Shown: positions 24,572 through 33,403, numbered from the stretch's first letter. The stretch is DNA of 64,000 bases from Bacillota bacterium (GCA_023423045.1 JAFAGA010000019.1:52262-116261); one strand, 5' to 3'. Notes: generated by a model not told the origin, from the sequence alone. Program-made: numbers and translations.

Positions 24572-24871
24572 GTGGAACAATCCAAAGAGGAACTCAAAAA
24601 CAAGACCGCCATTGCGCTCTCTTACGATCCTAATGAAGAGGCGCCTAAGGTCATTGCCACAGGCAAGGGTTATCTTGCCGAGAAGATCATTGCCGGAGCA
24701 AAGGAAGCAGATATTCCCCTCCATCAGGATGCGAAGCTGGCGGACACCTTATCCCGGTTGGAGCTGGGAGAAATGATACCGCCCGAGCTGTATGATATTG
24801 TGGCGGAGGTTCTGCTCTTTGTGGACCGGATGGACCGCATCAAAGGCAAGGTTGGTATGGAGCATGAATAA
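24572..24871 (+). CDS. FlhB C-terminal-domain-like protein (YlqH family)
   Basis: A 99-residue soluble protein that matches the cytoplasmic domain of FlhB/EscU. It has AIALSYDPNEEAPKVIATGKGYLAEKI and the helix LYDIVAEVLLFVDRMD. The self-cleavage site NPTH of FlhB is replaced by DPNE, so cleavage is unlikely. Stand-alone copies (B. subtilis YlqH) lie next to rnhB and yraN; their role is unclear. The start is GTG with GGAGGGAG before it. It overlaps yraN by 8 nt. Confidence 0.85.
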   Translation: MEQSKEELKNKTAIALSYDPNEEAPKVIATGKGYLAEKIIAGAKEADIPLHQDAKLADTLSRLELGEMIPPELYDIVAEVLLFVDRMDRIKGKVGMEHE

Positions 24872-25214
24872 GAGAGCGGTGGGTTCCGAATTTGAGCAAA
24901 AGGCAGCCGAATATGTTTTGAACAGGGGCTACGATATCCTGGAGCGTAACTTCCGTTGCAGGACCGGAGAGATTGATCTGATTGCCAAGAACGACGGCTA
25001 TCTCTGCTTTATTGAGGTGAAATACCGTTCCAGCCTGTCAAGGGGCTATCCGGCGGAGGCAATCACACCGCATAAGATACGTAAAATTACCAATACGGCG
25101 AAATTTTATATGATGCTGCACAGGCTTCCGGCAGACACCCCCTGCCGCTTTGATGTTGTTGTTATTCTTGAGAATGAGATATCCCTGATTAAGAACGCTT
25201 TTGACGGGGGGTAA
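24864..25214 (+). CDS. yraN: YraN family (UPF0102) nuclease-fold protein
   Basis: A 116-residue protein with a restriction-endonuclease-like fold. The sequence RNFRCRTGEIDLIAKNDGYLCFIEVKYRSS has the D-ExK arrangement of PD-(D/E)XK nucleases. It probably acts on nucleic acid, but the biological substrate is unknown. The start ATG lies in the end of the YlqH-like gene (ATGAATAA), indicating translational coupling. Longer in-frame starts upstream would overlap that gene by more than 80 nt and are rejected. Confidence 0.92.
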   Translation: MNKRAVGSEFEQKAAEYVLNRGYDILERNFRCRTGEIDLIAKNDGYLCFIEVKYRSSLSRGYPAEAITPHKIRKITNTAKFYMMLHRLPADTPCRFDVVVILENEISLIKNAFDGG

Positions 25215-25243
25215 AATAGTGATAGAAAGGTTATGATTGAATT

Positions 25244-26146
25244 ATGATATTTCAGAATTCCCGGGATGCACAGATTGATTTTGGGATGGAGGTCCCGTAT
25301 CTGTCCTTTCCGGTGCTGGCAGAGATACCGTTCCTGAAGCATGGCTTTTCCACCCGTCTGGGCGGTGTGAGCGAGGACATCTATGGGACCATGAATCTTG
25401 GCAATGATTCCGGTCCCTACCCGGATTCCCGAGCCAATATCGAGGAAAATTACCGCAGAATGGCGAAGAGCATCGGTGTCGATGCAGGCAGCCTGGTGTT
25501 ATCGCATCAGGTCCATAAGACTAATATCCGTGTTGTCACAAAAGAGGATTGCGGAAAAGGTCTTTTTCTCCCCAGGGATTACAGTGAAATTGACGGTCTG
25601 ATTACAGAGGAAGAGGGGGTTACGCTGGTTACCAAATATGCGGACTGTGTTCCCCTATATTTTGTGGATCGAAAGAAACCTTCCATCGGGCTCACCCATT
25701 CCGGCTGGCGGGGAACCGTAGGGGAGATCGGCAGGCTCACCGTGGAGAAGATGCAGAAGCATTTTGGCAGCCGTCCGAAAGATATGATTGCAGTGATTGG
25801 TCCTTCCATCTGCAAGGACTGCTTTGAGATCGGCGAGGATGTGGCGCTGGAGTTTGAGGGGGCATTTCCCGGAGCTTTTGATACCCGTATTCTTGTCCCA
25901 AGGAAGAATATGCAAACGGAAAGCGTGTCTGCAGGGAAATTCAGTTGTGATTTATGGGAGGCAAACCGGCAAATCTTATTAAAAGCCGGCCTTTCCGAGG
26001 AAAATATCCATATCAGCGGAGTCTGTACCTGCTGCAACGAGGAGCTGTTGTTTTCCCATCGGAAAACCGGAGGCCGCAGAGGAAGCCTGGGGGCTTTCCT
26101 GGCAATTGCCGGCGAGGATATGGGAGCGGCAGGAAGCGATAAATAG
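25244..26146 (+). CDS. pgeF: Purine nucleoside phosphorylase / polyphenol oxidase family (YfiH, YlmD)
   Basis: A 300-residue member of the laccase-domain family (pgeF/YfiH/YlmD). Zinc-site residues are visible in LSHQVHKT, YADCVPLYF and THSGWRGTVGEI. Characterised members phosphorolyse adenosine, guanosine and inosine; E. coli YfiH also edits cell-wall precursor errors. The C-terminal cysteine-rich GVCTCCNEELLFSHR is typical. It is the last gene before a 226-bp gap with a degenerate frame. Confidence 0.9.
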   Translation: MIFQNSRDAQIDFGMEVPYLSFPVLAEIPFLKHGFSTRLGGVSEDIYGTMNLGNDSGPYPDSRANIEENYRRMAKSIGVDAGSLVLSHQVHKTNIRVVTKEDCGKGLFLPRDYSEIDGLITEEEGVTLVTKYADCVPLYFVDRKKPSIGLTHSGWRGTVGEIGRLTVEKMQKHFGSRPKDMIAVIGPSICKDCFEIGEDVALEFEGAFPGAFDTRILVPRKNMQTESVSAGKFSCDLWEANRQILLKAGLSEENIHISGVCTCCNEELLFSHRKTGGRRGSLGAFLAIAGEDMGAAGSDK

Positions 26147-26153
26147 AAAATTA

Positions 26154-26369
26154 ATGTATGCTATAAGGAAAAAGGAGCACATTATTATATATAGCGACAG
26201 AGGTGGCATTAAGATACGAACTGTCACCGGGAGAGCTTTGAAGTGATGGAAAATACTTTACAAACCCCTGGTGCGTATTGTACAATCAGATGGAAAGTTC
26301 TTCAAGGACAACTGCCTGACAGTTGATATCCTGGAATTTGAGAAGTTACTGAAGGAAAGGCATAGGTAA
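26154..26369 (+). pseudogene. Possible gene remnant upstream of der
   Basis: One frame of 72 codons is open except for a single TGA at 26244-26246. The first part reads MYAIRKKEHIIIYSDRGGIK to ALK; the second runs from WKILYKPLVRIVQSDGKFFK to a TAA at 26367-26369. The first ATG lacks a clear Shine-Dalgarno. The stretch PLVRIVQSDGKFF faintly resembles the C-terminal strand of DUF512 radical-SAM proteins, which I recall just upstream of der in related genomes. That is inference from memory. It could equally be noncoding. Confidence 0.25.
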
Positions 26370-26372
26370 AAT

Positions 26373-27698
26373 ATGAGTAGACCAATCGTAGCCATTGTAG
26401 GCAGGCCGAATGTAGGGAAATCCACATTGTTTAACGCCCTGGCAGGAGATCGTATCTCCATTGTCAAGGATTATCCGGGCGTAACAAGAGACCGCATTTA
26501 TGCCGATGTGACATGGCTGAATTCACAATTTACAATGATAGATACCGGAGGTATTGAACCGGACAGCAAGGATGAGATGCTGTCTTACATGAGACAGCAG
26601 GCGCAGATGGCAATTGATACTGCTGATGTTATCGTTTTTTTGGTAGATGTCAGACAGGGGCTGGTAGATGCCGACTTTAAAGTGGCTGATCTGCTCCGGC
26701 GCTCCGGCAAGCCGGTGGTGCTGGTAGTGAACAAGGTGGACAGCTTCGAGAAGCTGATGGCCGATGTATATGAATTTTATAATCTTGGAATTGGAGAGCC
26801 CTTTCCGATATCCTCCGCAGGAAAGCTGGGCTTTGGTGAGATGCTGGATGAGGTGGTAAAGCATTTTAACTCCGGCAATACCCAGGAGCAGGTTGACGAG
26901 CGGCCGAGAATCGCCATTGTTGGAAAGCCCAATGTGGGCAAATCCTCCATTATAAATAAGCTGGTAGGTGAAACCCGTGTCATTGTATCCAACATTGCCG
27001 GCACGACCAGGGATGCCATCGATACCCCCATCCGCCGAAATGGCAAGGATTATGTTCTGATTGATACCGCGGGTCTTCGCAGAAAAAGCAAGATCAAGGA
27101 AGAATTGGAGCGGTTTAGTATCATTCGTACCGTGTCTGCGGTAGAGCGTGCGGATGTAGTAGTTCTTGTAATTGATGCCGAGGAGGGGGTTACAGAGCAG
27201 GATGCCAAGATCGCAGGGATTGCCCATGAGCGAGGCAAAGGTATGATTATCGCCGTGAACAAATGGGACCTGATTGAGAAAAACAATAAGACGGTCAAAG
27301 AATACACGGCGGATATCCGGGAAATTCTGTCCTATATGCCATATGCAGAGATTTTATTTATCTCGGCGGAGACCGGTCAAAGATTACACAAGCTTTTTGA
27401 AATCGTTGAGGTGGTAATTCAGAATCAGAATCTTCGTATTGCCACCGGTGTTCTTAACGAGATCATGATGGAAGCGGTTTCGCTCCAGCAGCCGCCTTCC
27501 GACAAGGGAAAACGCTTAAAACTATATTATATCACTCAGGTGTCGATAAAGCCTCCGACCTTCGTTATCTTTGTCAACGATAAGGAATTAATGCACTATT
27601 CCTATACCAGATATATTGAAAATAAAATCCGGGAAGCCTTTGGCTTTTCAGGAACATCATTAAAGTTTATTATCAGGGAGCGAAAGGAGAATTCTTAA
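26373..27698 (+). CDS. der: Ribosome biogenesis GTPase Der (EngA)
   Basis: A 441-residue protein with two tandem GTPase domains and a C-terminal KH-like domain. Domain 1 has GRPNVGKSTLFN, DTGG and NKVD; domain 2 (from about residue 178) has GKPNVGKSSIIN, DTAG and NKWD. It is needed for 50S subunit maturation. AAGGAAAGG precedes the ATG. The stop codon directly abuts the plsY start, so they are translated as a pair. Confidence 0.98.
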   Translation: MSRPIVAIVGRPNVGKSTLFNALAGDRISIVKDYPGVTRDRIYADVTWLNSQFTMIDTGGIEPDSKDEMLSYMRQQAQMAIDTADVIVFLVDVRQGLVDADFKVADLLRRSGKPVVLVVNKVDSFEKLMADVYEFYNLGIGEPFPISSAGKLGFGEMLDEVVKHFNSGNTQEQVDERPRIAIVGKPNVGKSSIINKLVGETRVIVSNIAGTTRDAIDTPIRRNGKDYVLIDTAGLRRKSKIKEELERFSIIRTVSAVERADVVVLVIDAEEGVTEQDAKIAGIAHERGKGMIIAVNKWDLIEKNNKTVKEYTADIREILSYMPYAEILFISAETGQRLHKLFEIVEVVIQNQNLRIATGVLNEIMMEAVSLQQPPSDKGKRLKLYYITQVSIKPPTFVIFVNDKELMHYSYTRYIENKIREAFGFSGTSLKFIIRERKENS

Positions 27699-28316
27699 AT
27701 GATTCCTAGAATCATACTTTGTTTGATGTTTGGTTATATTATGGGATGCTTTTCTACCGCATATTTTGTAGGCAGGCTTAATAAGGTTGATATCAGCAAA
27801 TACGGAAGCGGCAATATGGGTACGACCAATGCCCTGCGAACCCTGGGGGCGAAAGCAGGTGCCATAACCTTAATCGGTGATGTGCTGAAGGCGGTTATTG
27901 CCATATTGCTGGTGAAATACGTCATATTTCCCGGGCAGGAAGCTCTCGATCTGTTTTCAATCTATACCGGTTTAGGTGTAGTAATCGGACATAACTATCC
28001 CTTTTGGCTTAAATTTAAAGGAGGAAAGGGGATGGCGGCTACCGGCGGAGTGATGGCAAGCCTGGACCCCCTGATTATTCCCGTTGGCCTTCCTTTATTC
28101 ATATTGTCAATTCTTATCACAAAATATGTGTCTGTCGGCTCGTTGGCAATTGCCGTATTATTTCCTATCTGGATTGCAATCCGGCATCCGGGCGACATAC
28201 ATATGCTGGTGGTTGCTCTGGTCTTTATGGCACTGGCAATCATTAAGCATCATGCCAATATTAAGCGTATTTTAAACGGTACAGAAAACAAAATCGGCCA
28301 GAGAGTAAAAATGTAA
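27699..28316 (+). CDS. plsY: Glycerol-3-phosphate acyltransferase PlsY
   Basis: A 205-residue integral membrane protein that acylates glycerol-3-phosphate with acyl-phosphate made by PlsX (window start). Conserved motifs are GSGNMGTTNALRTLG, GHNYPFWLKFKGGKGMAA and ATGGV. About five membrane helices are apparent. Its ATG immediately follows the der stop. The substrate is supplied by GpsA, encoded next. Confidence 0.96.
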   Translation: MIPRIILCLMFGYIMGCFSTAYFVGRLNKVDISKYGSGNMGTTNALRTLGAKAGAITLIGDVLKAVIAILLVKYVIFPGQEALDLFSIYTGLGVVIGHNYPFWLKFKGGKGMAATGGVMASLDPLIIPVGLPLFILSILITKYVSVGSLAIAVLFPIWIAIRHPGDIHMLVVALVFMALAIIKHHANIKRILNGTENKIGQRVKM

Positions 28317-28336
28317 AGAGAGAACAGGAGGAGCTT

Positions 28337-29347
28337 ATGAGTAAGGTTAGTGTTTTAGGCGCTGGAACCTGGGGCTGCGCCCTGGCAATTTTGCTTGCCA
28401 ACAACGGACATGATGTGACCATCTGGACAAAAATTGAAGCAGAGGCACTTATGTTGAAGGAGCATCCAAACAGCATGAAGAATCTTCCCGGTGCCAGTTT
28501 ACCCGAGCAGATTCAAATCACCCTTGATTTGGAGGAAGCCTGCAGGGACAGGGATTTACTCGTAATGGCTGTAGCTTCTCCCTATATCCGTTCTACCGCC
28601 CATATTGCCAGTCCCTATATCAGGGAAGGACAAATTCTGGTCAATGTATCCAAGGGCATTGAGGATGGAACCTTATACACACTTTCTGAGGTGATCAGTG
28701 AAGAGATTCCTCAGGCGGATGTTGCCGTGTTATCCGGCCCCAGCCATGCGGAAGAGGTAAGCCGGGGGATTCCTACCACAATTGTTGTTGGTGCTCGCAC
28801 CAAAGAGACAGCGAGATATATTCAGGATATTTTTATGACCGATGTATTCCGTGTATATACCAGCCCCGATATTATGGGTATCGAGCTGGGAGGGTCCCTG
28901 AAGAATGTAATTGCTCTGGCTGCCGGCATTGTGGACGGCCTGGGATATGGAGATAATACCAAGGCCGCTCTGATGACCAGAGGAATGGCAGAAATCAGCC
29001 GTCTTGGAGTTCGAATGGGCGGCAAGATAGAGACCTTCTCCGGTCTGTCCGGTTTCGGAGATTTGTTTGTAACCTGCAACAGTAAGCACAGCCGCAATTG
29101 GAATGCGGGCTATCTGATGGGACAGGGTAAGTCCATGGAGGAAGCCATGAAGCAGGTCGGACAGGTAGTGGAAGGAATTAATTCGGCCAGAGCAGCACTG
29201 ACACTGGCTAAGAAGAACGAAGTGGAGATGCCCATCGTTGAACAGATTAATATGGTTCTCTTTGAAGGGAAACGGGCGGGGGATGCGCTTTATGATCTCC
29301 TGGGCAGGGATAAGAGAAAGGAATACCTGTCATTAGAGTGGGATTAG
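28337..29347 (+). CDS. gpsA: Glycerol-3-phosphate dehydrogenase [NAD(P)+]
   Basis: A 336-residue cytosolic enzyme that reduces dihydroxyacetone phosphate to sn-glycerol-3-phosphate. The Rossmann motif is VLGAGTWGCALA near residue 7, and the catalytic lysine lies in GGSLKNVIALAAG. FSGLSGFGDLFVTC is also characteristic. It has a strong AGGAGG site and follows plsY by 20 nt, forming a phospholipid precursor unit. Confidence 0.97.
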   Translation: MSKVSVLGAGTWGCALAILLANNGHDVTIWTKIEAEALMLKEHPNSMKNLPGASLPEQIQITLDLEEACRDRDLLVMAVASPYIRSTAHIASPYIREGQILVNVSKGIEDGTLYTLSEVISEEIPQADVAVLSGPSHAEEVSRGIPTTIVVGARTKETARYIQDIFMTDVFRVYTSPDIMGIELGGSLKNVIALAAGIVDGLGYGDNTKAALMTRGMAEISRLGVRMGGKIETFSGLSGFGDLFVTCNSKHSRNWNAGYLMGQGKSMEEAMKQVGQVVEGINSARAALTLAKKNEVEMPIVEQINMVLFEGKRAGDALYDLLGRDKRKEYLSLEWD

Positions 29348-29362
29348 TCGGGTGGAGACGGT

Positions 29363-30127
29363 ATGATACATGAAATTATTGCAATTGTAAAAGAGGCCGG
29401 CCATATTATTATGAATGCCCGCAACATACAGGGAGCCGTAGAGAGCAAGGAAGGCCGGGCCAATTTTGTTACTAAATATGACGTTGAGGTTCAGCAGTTC
29501 CTATATTCGGAGCTGGCCAGGCTGTATCCCCAAGCCACCTTTATCGGGGAGGAGGGTGATAACAAAGAACTTCCCGGTGAATACTGCTTTATTATTGATC
29601 CCATCGACGGGACCACGAATTTTATTCAGGACTGCCGTCACAGTGCAATCAGTGTCGGACTGATGTACCACGGTCAGATGGCGGCCGGAGTGGTGTATAA
29701 TCCCTATCTGGAGGAACTGTTCTACGCGGTCAGGGGAACCGGAGCTTATCTGAATGACAAGCCTTTAAAGCTATCTGATCTTCCCCTTAGCGAAGGGTTG
29801 GTTTCAGTGGGAACTTGTCCCTATTACCGTGAGAAGGCAGAAGAAACCTTCGCATTGTCACGAAAATTATTTGACCGTGCGATGGACATCCGCAGAAGCG
29901 GTTCTGCAGCGCTGGATATCTGTTATGTTGCGGCCAGCCGTTTTGTTCTGTACTTTGAGCTTAAGCTGTCCCCCTGGGATTATGCAGCGGCATCCCTGAT
30001 TCTTGAAGAAGCAGGGGGCAGAATATCGGTGGTCGGGGGCGGGGAGCTTCCCCTTATCCGGGGGTGCGCTGTTGTGGCTGCCACACCGAAGGCATATGAA
30101 GAATTTAATGGAATTATTGTTATATAA
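29363..30127 (+). CDS. Inositol monophosphatase family protein
   Basis: A 254-residue member of the lithium-sensitive phosphatase family (IMPase/SuhB/CysQ). The metal-binding motifs are FIGEEGD, the DPIDGTTNF block and WDYAAASLILEEAGG. Substrates in this family include inositol-1-phosphate, PAP and fructose-1,6-bisphosphate, and the sequence does not decide among them. It lies 15 nt after gpsA and ends the operon at a terminator. Confidence 0.9.
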   Translation: MIHEIIAIVKEAGHIIMNARNIQGAVESKEGRANFVTKYDVEVQQFLYSELARLYPQATFIGEEGDNKELPGEYCFIIDPIDGTTNFIQDCRHSAISVGLMYHGQMAAGVVYNPYLEELFYAVRGTGAYLNDKPLKLSDLPLSEGLVSVGTCPYYREKAEETFALSRKLFDRAMDIRRSGSAALDICYVAASRFVLYFELKLSPWDYAAASLILEEAGGRISVVGGGELPLIRGCAVVAATPKAYEEFNGIIVI

Positions 30128-30143
30128 TTTTTAGTTCATAGGA

Positions 30144-30180
30144 GCGGAGGGAAAATATCATGTTTTCCTTCCGCATTTTT
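30144..30180 (+). terminator. Terminator after the inositol-monophosphatase-like gene
   Basis: GCGGAGGGAAAA (30144-30155) pairs with TTTTCCTTCCGC (30163-30174), one G-T pair, 7-nt loop, then ATTTTTTATT. It begins 16 nt after the stop codon. Its right arm shares two bases with the next, larger hairpin. Confidence 0.8.
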
Positions 30181-30219
30181 TATTACATAGAAAATTACGT
30201 CCTATGTAATAAAAAATGC
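30173..30219. repeat. 18-bp perfect inverted repeat upstream of spoIVA
   Basis: GCATTTTTTATTACATAG (30173-30190) pairs perfectly with CTATGTAATAAAAAATGC (30202-30219) across an 11-nt loop. It follows directly on the terminator and uses its T tract as part of the stem, so the two structures are mutually exclusive at the overlap. The rest of the gap to spoIVA (30220-30415) holds no clear gene; a weak sigma-E-like -10 (CATATGCT, 30379-30386) is noted. Confidence 0.8.
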
Positions 30220-30415
30220 GCGCAGGATGCACGTGCCGCACACAAGGCAGATGTTGCCTAAAGGCAGCTGCACGGCAGCGCAAGAGCCCGCAAGAGGACT
30301 CTTTATTTCATCCCAAGCGGTTGATTTTATTTCGCAAAAACTGCATGTTTTTCCTAATCATAGAATGAAACATCCATGCATATGCTTAACTATAACCATT
30401 AAGGAGGGTTGGCAC

Positions 30416-31894
30416 ATGTTAGGGCAGTATGATGTTTATAATGATATTCAGGCTAGGACAGGCGGTGAAATATACATAGGTGTGGTAGGGCCGGTCAGAA
30501 CAGGAAAATCTACCTTTATTAAGAGGTTTATGGATCTCTTGGTAATACCGGGTATCGAAGATGTCCATAGCAGGGAGCGGGCAATTGACGAATTGCCTCA
30601 GGCGGCGGCCGGCAGGACGATTATGACTACCGAGCCAAAGTTCATACCAAAGGAAGCTGCCACAATTACTTTTGATGATGATACTAAAGTAAAAATCCGT
30701 CTCATTGACTGCGTAGGATATATGGTGGAAGGCGCCTCCGGTCATATAGAGAATCAGCATGAGCGTATGGTTCGTACTCCCTGGTTTGACCATGAAATCC
30801 CCTTCACCCAGGCTGCGGAAATCGGAACAAAAAAGGTAATCAATGACCATTCCACCATCGGTATTGTCGTGACCTCAGACGGCAGCTTCGGAGAACTGGC
30901 CAGGGCCAATTACAAAGTTCCGGAGGAACGGACGATCAATGAGTTGAAGCATCTTGGCAAGCCATTTATCGTATTGCTGAATACGAATAAGCCTTACTCC
31001 AACGATACGCTGCATATTGCGGAAGAGATGCAGGCAGAGTATAATGTTCCTGTTTTACCGGTGAATGCGGAGCAGCTGAGGAAAGAAGACATCACCAGGA
31101 TTATGGAGAACATTCTGTATGCATTTCCTATTACCGAGCTGGATTTTTATATGCCAAAATGGGCGGAGATGCTGCCGGAGAGCCACTGGCTGAAGAAGGA
31201 TCTGGTCGCTTCCGTACGGGGATTGTTTGGCAATATCTCGCAGATGAAGGATACCAGAGCAATGAATCTGGATAGTGACAGCCAGTATGTCAAGCGTTTT
31301 AAGATTGATAAAATCAATATGCAGGACGGTACCGTCAGCGTAAATGTTGAATTTGACGATATGTATTATTATCAGATTCTCAGCGATCTGATCGGTGTTC
31401 CGATTAACGGGGAATACCAGTTGATTCATACCTTGAAGGATTTGGCCGCTATGAAGACGGAATATGAAAAGGTATCCTATGCCACGGATCAGGTTCGGTC
31501 CAAGGGTTATGGAATTGTGTCTCCGGTGAAGGATGAAGTAACCATCGACGAACCGGAGATTGTGAAGCATGGAAATAAGTTTGGTGTCAAAATCAAGGCC
31601 ACAGCTCCCTCCATCCATATGATTAAAGCGGAGATCATGACAGAGGTTGCGCCCATTGTCGGTACAGAGGAGCAGGCAAAGGATCTGATTAACTACATTA
31701 ACGTCAATGCCAAGGAAAATCCCGAGGGTATCTGGGAGACCAATATCTTCGGAAAATCCGTGCGGCAGCTGGTAGAGGATGGAATTAATACAAAAATTAA
31801 TAAACTGACGGATGAAAGTCAGCTAAAACTCCAGGATACCATGCAGCGGATTATTAACGACAGCAATGGCGGCCTCATTTGCATTATTATTTAA
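30416..31894 (+). CDS. spoIVA: Stage IV sporulation protein A
   Basis: A 492-residue ATPase that polymerises on the forespore surface as the base of the spore coat; the length equals that of B. subtilis SpoIVA as I recall it. Walker A is GPVRTGKS at residues 25-32. The middle and C-terminal regions follow the family to the final NDSNGGLICIII. AAGGAGGG precedes ATG 30416; the open frame continues upstream to 30227, but that extension has no family character and runs into a hairpin. Expression should need mother-cell sigma-E. This gene marks the organism as an endospore former. Confidence 0.97.
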   Translation: MLGQYDVYNDIQARTGGEIYIGVVGPVRTGKSTFIKRFMDLLVIPGIEDVHSRERAIDELPQAAAGRTIMTTEPKFIPKEAATITFDDDTKVKIRLIDCVGYMVEGASGHIENQHERMVRTPWFDHEIPFTQAAEIGTKKVINDHSTIGIVVTSDGSFGELARANYKVPEERTINELKHLGKPFIVLLNTNKPYSNDTLHIAEEMQAEYNVPVLPVNAEQLRKEDITRIMENILYAFPITELDFYMPKWAEMLPESHWLKKDLVASVRGLFGNISQMKDTRAMNLDSDSQYVKRFKIDKINMQDGTVSVNVEFDDMYYYQILSDLIGVPINGEYQLIHTLKDLAAMKTEYEKVSYATDQVRSKGYGIVSPVKDEVTIDEPEIVKHGNKFGVKIKATAPSIHMIKAEIMTEVAPIVGTEEQAKDLINYINVNAKENPEGIWETNIFGKSVRQLVEDGINTKINKLTDESQLKLQDTMQRIINDSNGGLICIII

Positions 31895-31918
31895 TCTCAT
31901 TGTTTATGTATTCTGGAA

Positions 31919-31964
31919 GGACTACCCGGTCAACGAGAGTTTCGTACTGCGGTAGTCTTTTTTT
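31919..31964 (+). terminator. Terminator after spoIVA
   Basis: GACTACC (31920-31926) pairs with GGTAGTC (31951-31957), followed by TTTTTTTG. A 24-nt loop separates the arms. It lies about 25 nt after the stop. Confidence 0.83.
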
Positions 31965-32024
31965 GACCATTTTGTTAATAAAACCTAATATTTGAAACGT
32001 ATTTAAAATATATTTGACAAAGAG

Positions 32025-32053
32025 TTGACAAAGATTATAGTGTTTGTTATAAT
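32025..32053 (+). promoter_or_regulatory. Consensus promoter of the NlpC/P60 gene
   Basis: TTGACA (32025-32030), 17-bp spacer, TATAAT (32048-32053): perfect vegetative consensus. A second TTGACA occurs at 32014-32019 and others at 32093 and 32115, in an AT-rich region. The 5' leader is about 110 nt. Confidence 0.88.
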
Positions 32054-32168
32054 ACTCACGTAACATATTTAATATTTATGTAATAATTGAATTGACAAAA
32101 CAACAAACATTATATTGACATATGGAGTACTTCACGTAATAGAACAAGAAAATTATGGAGGAAGAGCA

Positions 32169-33239
32169 ATGAACAGGAAACTCCTTACGTTTTCCTTGGT
32201 TTGTGCAACGGGAACATTGATGCTCACGGCCAGCCCAAAGACAGCGCTGGCTTATGAAGAAGCGGTTGCCGGATTTACATACGATAAGATTACTGTCGCC
32301 GCAGGAAGCGGTGATGAGGGAACTACAATATCCAGTTTATCAATTTATGAGATACCCATCCCGGGCTTCACGAATATCGGTATTGCTAATGTGGAGAATA
32401 ATCTGAACATCAGGTCCGGTCCGGGTGAGGATAAGAAGCTGGTTGGTAAGCTTCCGAAGAACGGCGGTTGTACGATTGAGGAAAGCAGTGACGGATGGAG
32501 TAAGATCACTTCCGGCAAGGTTAAGGGATATGTTAAAAGCTCCTATCTGATTACCGGTGCTGAGGCAACGGCCCTGGCCAAGAAGGTGGGCAGCTATGTA
32601 GCAATTGCCAATACCGGAGGTCTTCGCGTCCGCAAGGAGCCTTCCACAGATTCTGAGGTTATTGATCAGATTGCGAAGGGTGAGAAGTTGATGGTGCTGG
32701 ACACCAGGGTTATCACGGATGACAAGGACCATGGCAATTGGGTTCAGGTCAATCTTGATTCTGATGATTCCGCAGACGGTTCGGTAGGTTTTGTTGCGAA
32801 GGAATATGTTGATTTGTCCTTTCAGCTACCTGAAGCTGTGCCCCTGGAGGTATTAGTATATGGCTCCGGTGTTTCCTCCACTCGTGTTAAATTGATTGAT
32901 CTGGCGAAGCAGTATCTGGGAGATGCTTATGTATGGGGTGGTACCCGTTTGGGAGTGGGTGTTGACTGTTCCGGCTTTACTCAGGCATTATACAGAAAGA
33001 TGGGCTACAGCATTCCCCGAACCTCCAGAGATCAGGCAAGAGGCGGAAGAACAGTATCTTCCTCTAATCTAAAACCCGGCGACTTGGTATTCTACGGAAG
33101 ATCTTCCTATATTAATCATGTTGCCATGTATATCGGCAATGGAAGAGTTATTCATGCCAGCAACCGGAGAGACGGTATCAAGATATCCAACATGTACTAC
33201 AGATCTCCTGTAAAATGTGTACGATACATCAGTGAGTAG
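32169..33239 (+). CDS. Secreted SH3-domain NlpC/P60 peptidoglycan hydrolase
   Basis: A 356-residue exported protein. The signal peptide is MNRKLLTFSLVCATGTLMLT followed by an AxA-type site (TALA). Two bacterial SH3 domains follow, each with NIRSGP or RVRKEP cores (about residues 75-130 and 140-215). The C-terminal NlpC/P60 domain has catalytic Cys267 (VDCSGFTQ) and His317 (INHVAMYIG). It probably cleaves D-gamma-Glu-diamino acid bonds in stem peptides. ATG 32169 follows ATGGAGGAAGAG; earlier in-frame starts lack a signal peptide. It has its own promoter and terminator. Confidence 0.94.
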   Translation: MNRKLLTFSLVCATGTLMLTASPKTALAYEEAVAGFTYDKITVAAGSGDEGTTISSLSIYEIPIPGFTNIGIANVENNLNIRSGPGEDKKLVGKLPKNGGCTIEESSDGWSKITSGKVKGYVKSSYLITGAEATALAKKVGSYVAIANTGGLRVRKEPSTDSEVIDQIAKGEKLMVLDTRVITDDKDHGNWVQVNLDSDDSADGSVGFVAKEYVDLSFQLPEAVPLEVLVYGSGVSSTRVKLIDLAKQYLGDAYVWGGTRLGVGVDCSGFTQALYRKMGYSIPRTSRDQARGGRTVSSSNLKPGDLVFYGRSSYINHVAMYIGNGRVIHASNRRDGIKISNMYYRSPVKCVRYISE

Positions 33240-33327
33240 TTTGAGCAGATGGCGCTGTTTGATGACAGCGGTGAGGATAGCATGATATCGGCGGCAGAAG
33301 AATAAGAGATTAAAAAATGGATACGAT

Positions 33328-33360
33328 ATGGCTGAGTACACGGTGCTCAGCCATTTTTTT
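33328..33360 (+). terminator. Terminator after the NlpC/P60 gene
   Basis: ATGGCTGAG (33328-33336) pairs perfectly with CTCAGCCAT (33346-33354), 9-nt loop, then seven T residues. Confidence 0.93.
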
Positions 33361-33403
33361 GCTGATGGGGTAACGGCAGTACAAATTATTTCTTACCGGC
33401 AGG

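Noticed and set aside
26244..26246. TGA read as selenocysteine in the frame before der
   Set aside because: The residues around it do not match a selenoprotein motif; no selenocysteine insertion hairpin is evident directly after it. Gene decay or chance is simpler.
30356..30386. Sigma-E promoter for spoIVA (ATA... with CATATGCT)
   Set aside because: Only about 5 of 8 bases match at -10 and the -35 is poor; expected biologically but not supported well enough as a feature.
30227..30415. 63-residue N-terminal extension of SpoIVA in the same frame
   Set aside because: SpoIVA starts at the AGGAGG-preceded ATG 30416 and then has the normal 492 residues; the extension has no family character and borders a large hairpin.
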